From positions 1 through 45,546 of the forward strand of contig JADZGE010000110.1 of the NCBI GenBank assembly GCA_020854035.1: a DNA stretch of 45,546 bases. Reading direction: 5' to 3'. Each line of letters opens with the position of its first letter. Position 1 is the stretch's first letter. Under the pieces are notes generated by a model that saw only the letters and a list, made by a program, of their open reading frames with translations, did not search any database and was not told where the DNA came from. Made by a program: the position numbers and the translations under genes. This DNA comes from Burkholderiales bacterium. Lineage in GTDB: Bacteria; Pseudomonadota; Gammaproteobacteria; Burkholderiales; SG8-41. Positions 7,626-15,476 of this stretch are shown here, one piece after another.

Positions 7626-8678
7626 CTATCTTTCGCGGAGCAGGCGCTTCGCCGTTCCCGAGAACACCCATTTCCGCTCGGCGGGCGTCAGGCGCGGGAT
7701 CGCGCCCACGGCGCCGAGCGGGTCGGCGGGTCCCATGTCGAACGGATGATCGGTCCCGACCGCCACGCGGTCGGCGCCGGCCATGTTGATGAGGTGTCGC
7801 GCCGCCTGCGGGTCGTGAGTGAGCGCGTCGAAGTAGAAGCGTTTGAACAACCTGCGCGGGGGGCTCGCGCCGTTCACCTTCGGTTCGCCGCGCACGCGGT
7901 AGCCGTGAGCGAAGCGTCCCAGCTGGTAGGGAACGTAGCCGCCGCCGTGGGCGCAGAGGATCTTCAGCTTCTTCAGCTCGTCGAGCGCGCCGCTGAACAT
8001 GAGGTGCGCCACCATCAGCGTCGTGTCGAGCGGAAATCCGACGAAATTTCGCAGGTAGTACGCGTCCATGCCGCCCTGCGCCAGGCACTGGTAGGGATGC
8101 GCGAAGACGAAGCAGTCGAGCTGCTCGATCGCGCGCAGCACCTTGCGAAAGCGCTTGTCGGCAAGGGGAACGCCCTCGATGGAGGTGCCGAGTTCGACCG
8201 CCCGGAAGCCGTACTCGCGCACGGCACGCTCGAGCTCGGCGAGCGCGGCGTCGGGGTCCTGCATGGGAAGGTGAGCCATCCCGCGCAGCCGTTGCGGAAA
8301 ACGCGCGACCATCTGCGCGATGCCTTCGTTCGCGAGCCGCGCCGCCTCGATCCCGACCGCGGCGCCGAGCCAGTAGAAATAGATCGGCGGCCCGACCGAA
8401 ATCGCCGCCACGTCGATTCCGGCGCGGTCCATCCACGCGATCTTGGCCTCGACGTCGATGAACTCCGGCAAGAGCTCCGTCATGCTGCCGTGGGCGTCGA
8501 AATAGCGCCTGCCGCCGCGCACCTCGATGCGGGTGCCGAAGCTCGCCGGGTCGCGGCTGATCGCATCCACCACGCCGGGCGGAATGACGTGATTGTGCAG
8601 GTCATAACTGCGCCCGCCGCCGCGCCTGCCGCCGGCTCGCCCCGGTGCCCGCCCTGCCCTCGACCGTTCCGCCGCCAT
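7626..8678 (-). CDS. Amidohydrolase-2 family protein (ACMSD-like decarboxylase/hydrolase)
   Basis: A metal-dependent TIM-barrel enzyme of the amidohydrolase-2 family, which includes 2-amino-3-carboxymuconate-6-semialdehyde decarboxylase and related decarboxylases. With the start at 8678 it has 350 residues. Metal ligands are visible: HxH at 28 and 30 (DLHNHV), His194 (FAHPY), His244 (AHGGG) and Asp310 (GTDHPF). The frame stays open to 8834 but the added residues are Arg-rich and unlike the family. The next gene upstream on the same strand is a cyclase-family hydrolase, and the two together suggest breakdown of an aromatic or amide-containing acid; the substrate is not determinable here. Confidence 0.85.
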   Translation of the reverse strand: MAAERSRAGRAPGRAGGRRGGGRSYDLHNHVIPPGVVDAISRDPASFGTRIEVRGGRRYFDAHGSMTELLPEFIDVEAKIAWMDRAGIDVAAISVGPPIYFYWLGAAVGIEAARLANEGIAQMVARFPQRLRGMAHLPMQDPDAALAELERAVREYGFRAVELGTSIEGVPLADKRFRKVLRAIEQLDCFVFAHPYQCLAQGGMDAYYLRNFVGFPLDTTLMVAHLMFSGALDELKKLKILCAHGGGYVPYQLGRFAHGYRVRGEPKVNGASPPRRLFKRFYFDALTHDPQAARHLINMAGADRVAVGTDHPFDMGPADPLGAVGAIPRLTPAERKWVFSGTAKRLLRER

Positions 8679-8781
8679 CTTCGAGTGCCTCCGTCCTGTT
8701 CCAGCGCGCCGCCGCGAGCGGCCCGCTACCCGAGCTTTACACCGAAACTCTCGACGAGCTTGCCGCAGAGCGCGAATATGG

Positions 8782-8876
8782 ATGGCGAGCGGCGAACGGC
8801 GAGAAGCGGTGCGGAACGCGCGAACCGGGCGCAACCGCGTGCGTCCCGCTTCATTGTTCCGCGATCCCCGTTCATG
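8782..8876. repeat. Two degenerate 7-nt period arrays between amidohydrolase and cyclase genes
   Basis: Units ATGGCGA and GCGGCGA, with a third unit also ending GGCGA, run from 8782 to 8802. A second run at 8849-8876 has four units on the theme nnTCnnn (for example GTTCCGC then GATCCCC). Both lie in the 214-nt gap between the two genes. Confidence 0.6.
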
Positions 8877-8892
8877 ATCTCCTCCGGCGCCC

Positions 8893-9897
8893 TCACTTTA
8901 TCGCGAGGGGATTCACCGGCGAACCCACCGCCCCGGTGACCGGCAGCGCCGGCGCGACGAACAGGAACTCGTAGCGTCCGTCCGCCGCGCAGTCCTTCGC
9001 GAGCGCGGTCAGGTGAAAGATTTCGCCGACCGCGAGCCCCATGATGGGAATGGTGATCCAGTGCCAGGGCTGGTTGGTGTCCTCCGTCTCGTTGGGTCGC
9101 ACTTCCGCGCCCCAGGTATCCGTGGCGACGCCCGCGATCTGGCGCTTGTGGAGCCACTCCACCGTTTCAAACGCGAAACCCGGTGCATCGCCCCCGGAGT
9201 AGCCGTCCCAGCTCTTGCTGGCGAGGCAACGCTCGATGTGTCCCGTGTGCACCAGCAGGAAGTCCCCGCGGCGCACCTCGACACCCTGCTTCTCCTCGGC
9301 ATGGTCGAGTATGTCGCCGGTGATCGCGAAGCCGTCGGGCAGCCACTTCTTTCCCATCGCGCGCGCGATATCGAGCAGCACGCCGCGCCCGACCATCTTC
9401 TCCCGCGTCTTCTCGATGCCGCCCTTCTGCGCGCCCGCGCTCGTCACGTTGCGGCAGTCGTAACCGTTCCACATGCGGTCGTAGTACATGATGTGGCCCA
9501 GCCCGTCCCACTGGGTGCCGCACTGCAGCGGCATGATGATGATGTCGTCGGTGCCGCGGATCTTGCGCTGGTCCAGCACCCCCGAATATGCGTCGGTGCC
9601 GGTGCGTGTCATCAGGTGGATGGGATTGAAACGCCCGAGGGCGGGATACTTGCTCTTCGCGCCCTGCGGTCCGTACTGGTCGTAGGGAAGCGCGAGCGAT
9701 ATCACCTTGCCCTTGCGCACGAGCTGCGCGGCGGCGACGATGTCCTCGGCCGTGGTGTAATTGAGCGTGCCGATCTCGTCGTCCTTGCCCCAGCGGCCCC
9801 AGTTCTTGAACCGTTGCGCGGCCTTGTGCACGTCCTTGCGGGTGAGCTTCCGGTGCTTCCTTTCGCGGGTGTCGATGATCTTCAGCTTGGCGGGCAT
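8893..9897 (-). CDS. Cyclase family protein (kynurenine formamidase-like fold)
   Basis: A 334-residue member of the PF04199-type cyclase family, longer than bacterial KynB (about 210 residues) and like the long subgroup with an N-terminal extension. The metal motif of the family, HxGTHxDxxxH, appears here as QCGTQWDGLGH (125-135), so the first His and the second His are Gln while Asp131 and His135 remain; the Gln form recurs in the long subgroup as far as I recall. A GAGGA-type ribosome binding site sits seven bases before the ATG at 9897. It probably hydrolyses an amide or cyclic ester in the same pathway as the downstream amidohydrolase. Confidence 0.8.
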   Translation of the reverse strand: MPAKLKIIDTRERKHRKLTRKDVHKAAQRFKNWGRWGKDDEIGTLNYTTAEDIVAAAQLVRKGKVISLALPYDQYGPQGAKSKYPALGRFNPIHLMTRTGTDAYSGVLDQRKIRGTDDIIIMPLQCGTQWDGLGHIMYYDRMWNGYDCRNVTSAGAQKGGIEKTREKMVGRGVLLDIARAMGKKWLPDGFAITGDILDHAEEKQGVEVRRGDFLLVHTGHIERCLASKSWDGYSGGDAPGFAFETVEWLHKRQIAGVATDTWGAEVRPNETEDTNQPWHWITIPIMGLAVGEIFHLTALAKDCAADGRYEFLFVAPALPVTGAVGSPVNPLAIK

Positions 9898-10113
9898 GCG
9901 AATTCCTCGTGTTGAAGTCGGGATGTAGCGAGCGGGAAAACCGTGGTTTCTCCGACGCGGACTCGTGCAGGGATTTCACCGCCGCGACCCGGCGTTGAAA
10001 TCCCGGGGGAGTCTAGCCGCGGGCGCAAAAGAGTGTCAAACGGGAAATGCGCGCCATGCTTGCCGTGATGGACGCTGCGCCCGCGGCGGGACTGGCGGCC
10101 GGCCGCGCCGTCG

Positions 10114-10119
10114 TATACT
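10114..10119 (+). promoter_or_regulatory. -10 box TATACT upstream of the N-formylglutamate amidohydrolase
   Basis: TATACT matches the -10 consensus at five of six positions. It lies in the 274-nt divergent gap between the cyclase and the amidohydrolase genes. An in-frame GTG at 10130 is ten bases downstream, so a leaderless start there is an alternative to the TTG at 10172. Confidence 0.35.
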
Positions 10120-10171
10120 GCACTCCTCGGTGGGCCCGCGCGGGTCGATTGCATTCGTGGAAGGACACGCC

Positions 10172-11032
10172 TTGATTCACGTCGAACCCGGTCTGTTCCT
10201 GCGCCACGAGCCGCTCGGGGCGCCGGCGCCACTGCTCGTGGACGTCTCGCGCAGCGGGCGGGAATATCCCGCCGAGTACCGCACCGCGCTGCCGTTCACC
10301 ACGGTACACGACAACGTCTCGATGCACGTGGACTCGCTCTGGGCGGGCGCCCCGGCCGCGGGCGGGACGCTCCTCTACTGCTCGTTTCCCAACACCTGGG
10401 TGGATGTCAACCGGAACGAATCGGACTTGGATCCGGCGGTGGTGGACGGGAAGTGGCCGCGCCCGCTTGCGCCCTCGGCGCGCACGCTGGAGGGTCTCGG
10501 GCTCATCAAGACGCGCTCGCGTTATGGGGAGGCTTTCCAGGAGCGGCGCCTCACCGTGGCCGAAATCGAGGAGCGACTCGCCGCGTACTATCGCCCCTAC
10601 CACGCCGAGCTGAAGCGGCTCGCGGACTCGCTTCATGGGCGCTTCGGACTGCTGCGCCACATATCCTGCCACTGCATGTCCGCGGTCGGCGCGCCGACGC
10701 ACCCCGATGCCGGCAGGCCGCGCGCGGATTTCTGCGTCAGCGATCTCCGGGGCCGGACGGCCTCCCCGGCCACCCTCGACCTCGTGGTCGGCACGCTGCG
10801 CGGTTATGGCTACACGGTGTCGATCAACGATCCCTACGTCGGCAACGAGATCATTGCCCGCCACGGCAATCCCGCTCGACGCATCGATTCGATCCAGATC
10901 GAAATCAACAAGAAGCTGTTCATGGACACCGCGACCTTCCGCCGGAGCGCCGGCTTCGCCCGCGTGAAGGCCGACCTCGACCGCCTGCTAGGTGTGATCG
11001 TCGCCGACGGCCTCGGTCGGGTGAGGGTCTGA
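10172..11032 (+). CDS. N-formylglutamate amidohydrolase family protein
   Basis: This protein resembles HutG-type N-formylglutamate deformylases: LLVDVSRSGREYPAEY corresponds to the family SSPHSGxxYP segment, and the later blocks DVNRNESDLDP, HPDAGRPRADFCVSDLRG and QIEINKKLFMD match family blocks around the metal centre and substrate pocket. No other hut gene is present, so histidine breakdown is not implied; related enzymes hydrolyse other N-acyl amino acids. No ATG fits the N-terminus. TTG at 10172 is preceded by GGAAGGA with six bases of spacing and gives 286 residues; GTG at 10157 or 10130 are alternatives. Confidence 0.78.
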   Translation: MIHVEPGLFLRHEPLGAPAPLLVDVSRSGREYPAEYRTALPFTTVHDNVSMHVDSLWAGAPAAGGTLLYCSFPNTWVDVNRNESDLDPAVVDGKWPRPLAPSARTLEGLGLIKTRSRYGEAFQERRLTVAEIEERLAAYYRPYHAELKRLADSLHGRFGLLRHISCHCMSAVGAPTHPDAGRPRADFCVSDLRGRTASPATLDLVVGTLRGYGYTVSINDPYVGNEIIARHGNPARRIDSIQIEINKKLFMDTATFRRSAGFARVKADLDRLLGVIVADGLGRVRV

Positions 11033-11047
11033 GCGGCGGTAGCGCCG

Positions 11048-12130
11048 CTAGCCGGGTTTCGCGCCCGCGGCCGCGACGACCTTCGCCCATTTCGCGATGT
11101 CCCGGCGCACCACCGCGGAGAATTCCTCGCTCGCCGAAGCGTACGAGGTGGCGCCCTGCTTGAGAAAGAGCTCCCGCACCTCGGGGGACTGCACGATGCG
11201 CACGATGTCCGCGTTCAACCGCTGCACGCGCCCGCGCGCCGTGCCCGCGGGCGCGAATACGCCGTACCAGGCGACCGCCTCGTAGCCCGGCAGGCCGGAC
11301 TCGGCCACGGTCGGGTAGTTGCGCGCCGTGGGAAAGCGGCTCGCGCTCGTCACCGCGATGCCGCGCAGCCGCCCCGCCGCCGCGTGCGGCAGCGCGGACA
11401 CGAGCGTGGCGAAGGACAATGCGACCTCGCCCGCGATGACCGCCGGCATCGCCTGCGCGCCGCCCTTGAACGGCACGTGCAGCATGTCCACACCGGCCAT
11501 GCTGGTGAAAAGCGCCCCGGAAAGGTACAGAAAGTTGCCCGACGAGGCGTACGAGAGCTCGCGAGGGCGCGAGCGAGCGAGCGCGATGAGTTCCTTCACG
11601 GTGCGCGCCGGGACCGACGGATGGGTCACCAGCAGGTTCGGCAGCAAAGCGGCCGGCGTGACCGGCGCGAAGTCCCGGACCGGGTCGTATGGCAGCTTCG
11701 CGTACAGGCTCGCATTGATGGCATGCGTGCCGGTCGTGCCCATGACCACGGTGTAACCGTCAGGCGCCGCCCGCGCCGCGAGTTCCGAACCCACGATGCC
11801 GCCCGCGCCGCCCCGATTGTCCACGACGGCGACCTGCCGGCGGTAGTGTTCGTTCAACCGCTGGGCCACGACTCGCGTCACGACATCCGTCGCGCCACCG
11901 GGCAGGAACGGGACGATGAACCGGATGGGTTTCGCCGGATAGCCGGCCGCGTCTTCGGCGGCCGCCAGCGGGTCCGCCGCGGCGACGAGTACCGCGGCGA
12001 GGATCAGCGGCCGCGCACCGGAGGCAACGCGCGATCGCGCCGTTCCGGCAGCGCGTGCATCTTCCGCGTGCGTTCGGGAGCGCGGCGGGAGCGAAGGGAG
12101 GGCGGCGTGCGGCATACCGGCGACGCTCAT
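11048..12130 (-). CDS. Bug family (TctC) tripartite tricarboxylate transporter substrate-binding protein
   Basis: A periplasmic binding protein of the Bordetella uptake gene family. The family blocks are intact: YPAKPIRFIVPFLPGGATDVVTR after the signal region, VDNRGGAGGIVGSELAARAAPDGYT, MLHVPFKGG, and YEAVAWYGVFAPAG near the C-terminus. The start at 12130 overlaps the stop codon of the upstream Bug gene (TGATG), implying translational coupling, and gives 360 residues. The long N-terminus (about 40 residues before the hydrophobic LILAAVLVAAADPLAAA) is unusual for a signal peptide; an internal start is possible. The ligand is unknown and no TctA or TctB membrane genes are in the window. Confidence 0.85.
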   Translation of the reverse strand: MSVAGMPHAALPSLPPRSRTHAEDARAAGTARSRVASGARPLILAAVLVAAADPLAAAEDAAGYPAKPIRFIVPFLPGGATDVVTRVVAQRLNEHYRRQVAVVDNRGGAGGIVGSELAARAAPDGYTVVMGTTGTHAINASLYAKLPYDPVRDFAPVTPAALLPNLLVTHPSVPARTVKELIALARSRPRELSYASSGNFLYLSGALFTSMAGVDMLHVPFKGGAQAMPAVIAGEVALSFATLVSALPHAAAGRLRGIAVTSASRFPTARNYPTVAESGLPGYEAVAWYGVFAPAGTARGRVQRLNADIVRIVQSPEVRELFLKQGATSYASASEEFSAVVRRDIAKWAKVVAAAGAKPG

Positions 12131-13110
12131 CAGTCCACCCGAGCCCCCGAGTCCTTGACGACCTTGCCCCATTTCGCGACCTCGCGGTTCAGGTACTTAG
12201 CGAATTCCGCGGGCGTATTGGGCATGAACTCGAACCCCAGCACGGCAAGCCGCTCCGTCACCACCTGCGTCCGGAGCGCGGCGGCGATATCGGCGTTCAA
12301 CCTCTCCACAACCGCGCGCGGCGTGCCCCGGGGCGCGAAAAAAGCGATCCACGTGTAGTCCTCGTAGCCCGGGAATCCGGACTCGGCCGCGGTCGGCACG
12401 TCGGGCAGCGCAGCCGTGCGCTTCAAGCTCGTCACGACGATGCCCTTCAGCTTCCCCGCCTTGAGCATCGGCGCCGGCGCGGTCACCGCCGCGGTGCCGA
12501 TCGGCACCTCCGCGGACACGACGGCGTTCGTCGCGAGCGCGGCGCCGTTATACGGGATGTGCGTCACGTCGAGGCCGGCCATCGTCTTCAGCAGCCGCTC
12601 CACGGTGAGGTGCGGCGTGGTACCCATCCCCGACGACGCGTAGGCGAGCTTCTTCGTCCTGCCGAGCCGGATGAGTTCCTGGAGGTTCGACGCGGGCAGC
12701 GAGGGATGCGCGAAAATCAGGTTCGCGATCACGCCGCCGTTGATGACGGGCTCGAAATCCCTTATGTCGTAGCCGGGCTTCGCGAACAGGCTCACGTTCA
12801 CCGCGAACGCGCTGCTGTTGCAAAGGACGGTGTAGCCGTCCGCGGGTGCGCGCGCGACGAGCGCGGTACCGATGTTGCCCCCGGCGCCGGGCCTGTTGTC
12901 GATCACGACCGGATGCCCGAGAGACTCCGAGAGCCGCTGGCCGACCACCCGCGCCATGATGTCGGTCGGCCCACCCGGCGCGTGCGGCACGAGCACCCGG
13001 ATCGAGCGGTTGGGATAGTCTCCAGACCCCGCCGCGGGCGGCGCGGCGAGCGCGGGGCAGGCCCCCGCCTGCGCGATGGCGATGACGATACCGGTGCAGT
13101 AGCGGCGCAT
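12130..13110 (-). CDS. Bug family (TctC) substrate-binding protein, second copy
   Basis: A 326-residue paralogue of the downstream binding protein. A signal peptide is likely (MRRYCTGIVIAIAQAG...ALA, cut near residue 23). Typical blocks are YPNRSIRVLVPHAPGGPTDI, VIDNRPGAGGNIG, DVTHIPYNG and YEDYTWIAFFAP. The ATG at 13110 has a GGGAGAG ribosome binding site. It sits 15 nt after the oxidoreductase gene and overlaps the next Bug gene, so the three form one operon. The two Bug proteins differ clearly in ligand-pocket loops and probably bind different carboxylates. Confidence 0.9.
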   Translation of the reverse strand: MRRYCTGIVIAIAQAGACPALAAPPAAGSGDYPNRSIRVLVPHAPGGPTDIMARVVGQRLSESLGHPVVIDNRPGAGGNIGTALVARAPADGYTVLCNSSAFAVNVSLFAKPGYDIRDFEPVINGGVIANLIFAHPSLPASNLQELIRLGRTKKLAYASSGMGTTPHLTVERLLKTMAGLDVTHIPYNGAALATNAVVSAEVPIGTAAVTAPAPMLKAGKLKGIVVTSLKRTAALPDVPTAAESGFPGYEDYTWIAFFAPRGTPRAVVERLNADIAAALRTQVVTERLAVLGFEFMPNTPAEFAKYLNREVAKWGKVVKDSGARVD

Positions 13111-13125
13111 GTTCTCTCCCGTCAG

Positions 13126-14277
13126 TTATCGAGGATACCCGGCGGCGCGTTCCACGCGATCGAAGACCTGGCCCGCCAGCGGCAGCCTCACGGGCCGGCC
13201 GCTCGCGAGGGAACGTTCGATCGCCAGCGTGCCTTCCAGCGCGGCCCGCGCCTCCACGGGGGTCGCGAGCACGCAGGGCTTGCCCATCGCAAGGTGGTCG
13301 AGCCACGCGCGCGTCTCGTTGGCGATCGGCCCCCAGAATTCGCCCAGAGCCCAGTCCCCGGGCGTGCCGCTCTGAAGGAACACCATGTTGACCTCCTGAT
13401 CCGGGAGGTAGACGTGCGGGATACCCTTTTCGGTGTACATCAACTGGTCGGTGTGATCGTCGTCAAGGATCATCACCCCGCCGGTGCCGAGAATCTCCAC
13501 GCGTGCCGCGTGGCCGCGCGCCGGATACTTGTCCGGGAGCGCGTAGCTGATGCCGAGGCTGACGACGGTGCCGTCGGCGTAGGTGAACACGGCCCAGTCG
13601 ACGTCGTTCGCCTCGAAGCCGGCCTCGGCGAGCACGCCCTTCTGGCCGCGCGCGTAGACCTCCGCGAGCGGCACCCCGCCGATCAGCCACCCCATGAGAT
13701 CCACGTAGTAGGTGAGCGCATCGACCACGGGCGTGGCGTGCCGGTCGCGCGAGAGCACCGCCATGCCCTGCGAGCGCGAGTTGTAGACCCGCGCCGCGCC
13801 GCCGACGATCCGGCCGATGCGGCCCCGCACGATCTGCTCCCTGGCGATGAGGTAACGCTCCTTGTAGCGGCGGCTGTAGCCCACGCGCACGTTCGCGCCC
13901 GCCTTGCCGCTCGCCGCGATCACGCGCTCCGCGTCGGCGAGCGTCAGTGCGATCGGCTTCTCGACCAGCACGGCCTTGCCGAGTTCGATCGCCTTCAGCA
14001 TCGGCGCGAGGTGCTCGCCCTCGCTCGTGGAGACCACGACGGCGTTCACTTCAGGGCGCGAGATCGCCTCGTCGTTGTCACCGGAATGAAATTGCGCTCC
14101 GGTCTTCCGCGCGAGCTCGCGCGCCTTCGCCGGATCGGCATCGGCTACCGCGAGATAGCGTACCGCGGGGTGCCCGGCCGCGAGTCGCGCGCGCAACGTG
14201 CCGATGCGCCCGCAGCCGATGACGGCGAGTCCGATGTCGTTGCGTTCGATGTCCGCCTCCGTGGAGCGAGGCGCCAT
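13126..14277 (-). CDS. Gfo/Idh/MocA family NAD(P)-dependent oxidoreductase
   Basis: An NAD(P)-binding Rossmann domain is at about 15-130 with the GCGRIG motif (21-26) and the family EKP motif (106-108: VEKPIAL). The C-terminal alpha/beta domain follows, including GYSRRYKERY (the usual G.xRR block) and VVDALTYYVDLMGWLIGG, where the His often found in the HxxD active-site motif is replaced by the TYYVD sequence. Length with the start at 14277 is 383 residues; the frame stays open to 14463 but adds only Arg-rich sequence. It is first in an operon with two Bug binding proteins, suggesting oxidation of the sugar acid or polyol they import. Confidence 0.85.
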   Translation of the reverse strand: MAPRSTEADIERNDIGLAVIGCGRIGTLRARLAAGHPAVRYLAVADADPAKARELARKTGAQFHSGDNDEAISRPEVNAVVVSTSEGEHLAPMLKAIELGKAVLVEKPIALTLADAERVIAASGKAGANVRVGYSRRYKERYLIAREQIVRGRIGRIVGGAARVYNSRSQGMAVLSRDRHATPVVDALTYYVDLMGWLIGGVPLAEVYARGQKGVLAEAGFEANDVDWAVFTYADGTVVSLGISYALPDKYPARGHAARVEILGTGGVMILDDDHTDQLMYTEKGIPHVYLPDQEVNMVFLQSGTPGDWALGEFWGPIANETRAWLDHLAMGKPCVLATPVEARAALEGTLAIERSLASGRPVRLPLAGQVFDRVERAAGYPR

Positions 14278-14428
14278 TCTAGCCCGTGGCACGGGGGCGG
14301 GCCACCGCGCCGCCCGCGGACGGCGCGAACGCCGCGCGGCGCAGGAGAGCCTCGGCGATGAGGACGGCGCGGCGCGGTAACCGGCGCCGATGCCCCGACT
14401 TTCCCGGCCGTCCCCGCGCCGGAGCGCG

Positions 14429-14755
14429 TCAGGAGAAAAGATCCGCGGCCTTCGTGCCGCCACCGAACGCGGCGATCAACTCGTCGAGCTCGTTCACGAG
14501 AACGATGCGGTCGGTGGAGTATACGAGCCTCCCGTCCTCGGACCACGTGAAGCCGGTCCCCAGCATGGCGAGGCGCAGTTCACCGAGCGTACAGTCGGGA
14601 TCGCCACGCCGGTAGCCGGACAGGGCGGACACCGCGGAAACGAGCCGCCGCGACGCAAAGCGGGCGGGTGTGCACGGCGGTCCGGCAACCCGCCGCTTCG
14701 CGCTGCCGCTCGGCCGCGCGTCGCCGGCAAGTTCCTCGATGCCCCGTCGATCCAT
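14429..14755 (-). CDS. Hypothetical protein, about 108 aa
   Basis: I do not recognise a family. The last 60 residues look like a folded domain (a TLGELRLAMLGTG helix, FTWSEDGRLVYSTDRIVLVNELDELI), while the N-terminal half is basic and may be disordered. Candidate starts are the ATGs at 14755 and 14794; neither has a strong ribosome binding site. It lies 151 nt upstream of the oxidoreductase operon on the same strand and 144 nt downstream of the DNA glycosylase gene end on that strand's direction, so operon membership is unclear. Confidence 0.5.
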   Translation of the reverse strand: MDRRGIEELAGDARPSGSAKRRVAGPPCTPARFASRRLVSAVSALSGYRRGDPDCTLGELRLAMLGTGFTWSEDGRLVYSTDRIVLVNELDELIAAFGGGTKAADLFS

Positions 14756-14899
14756 GGCGCCTGCCTTCGGGAATCCGCCCGCAATCGGCACCATGCTAGC
14801 GGACCCGCTGGCGCCCGAAGCCCGGAACAGGCGGCCCAAACACGCGCAATTCGCGCCATCGACCGCCCGCGGGGGGCGGCCCGGCCGCCGCCACCGGGC

Positions 14900-15454
14900 C
14901 TACGGGCGCGACACGAACGGGTTGCCCCCGATGTAGAAGCGCAGCAAGCGCTTCGCCCAGCGCCCCGCGTACCCGACGCCGATACGCGGGCGTCTGGCGA
15001 TCACGCGCGGGGCCGGCGTGCCGTCGTCGGCGACGTGGAGCGCGGTGCTCACGAGATCGTGCCCGTTCAGGCGCCGGTCTATGTTCATCGCCCTGCAGAG
15101 CAGGCCCGGTCCCCGCGTGCGTCCCTCGACGTTGCGCACCGGCTCCAGCGCCCGCAGCAGGACGGCCGACGCCTCGCCTTCGGCGCGGGTTACGACATTC
15201 ATGCAGTGATGCATGCCGTAGACGAGGTAGACATAGGCATGTCCGGGCGGGCCGAACATGACCCGCGTGCGGGGAGTCAATCCCCGGGCGCAGTGCGCGG
15301 CGAGATCGTGGGGCCCCAGGTACGCCTCGACCTCGACGATGCGCCCGACGCGCGTGACGCCGGCATCGCGATGAACGAGAAGCTTGCCGAGCAACTCGCG
15401 CGCGACGAGCACGGTGTCGCGGTCGTAGAACTCGCGCGCAAGCCGCCTCGCCAT
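14900..15454 (-). CDS. 3-methyladenine DNA glycosylase (AAG/MPG family)
   Basis: A 184-residue base-excision repair enzyme of the mammalian-type alkyladenine glycosylase family, which removes 3-methyladenine, hypoxanthine and other damaged purines. The family active-site region is intact: RIVEVEAYLGPHDLAAH with catalytic Glu43, then TPRTRVMFGPPGHAYVYLVYGMHHCMNVV, where the aromatic residues intercalate and stack. Length is a little below the bacterial norm of about 200. The start at 15454 fits the domain; a longer frame to 15664 is shadow of the CoA transferase end. Confidence 0.9.
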   Translation of the reverse strand: MARRLAREFYDRDTVLVARELLGKLLVHRDAGVTRVGRIVEVEAYLGPHDLAAHCARGLTPRTRVMFGPPGHAYVYLVYGMHHCMNVVTRAEGEASAVLLRALEPVRNVEGRTRGPGLLCRAMNIDRRLNGHDLVSTALHVADDGTPAPRVIARRPRIGVGYAGRWAKRLLRFYIGGNPFVSRP

Positions 15455-15476
15455 GGGCCGCCCGCGCCGCGGCGCT

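Noticed and set aside
12055..14361. Very long plus-strand open frame (768 codons) opposite the Bug and oxidoreductase genes
   Set aside because: It is Arg/His/Gly-rich, has no recognisable motif and lies exactly antisense to three well-supported genes; long antisense frames are expected at this GC content.
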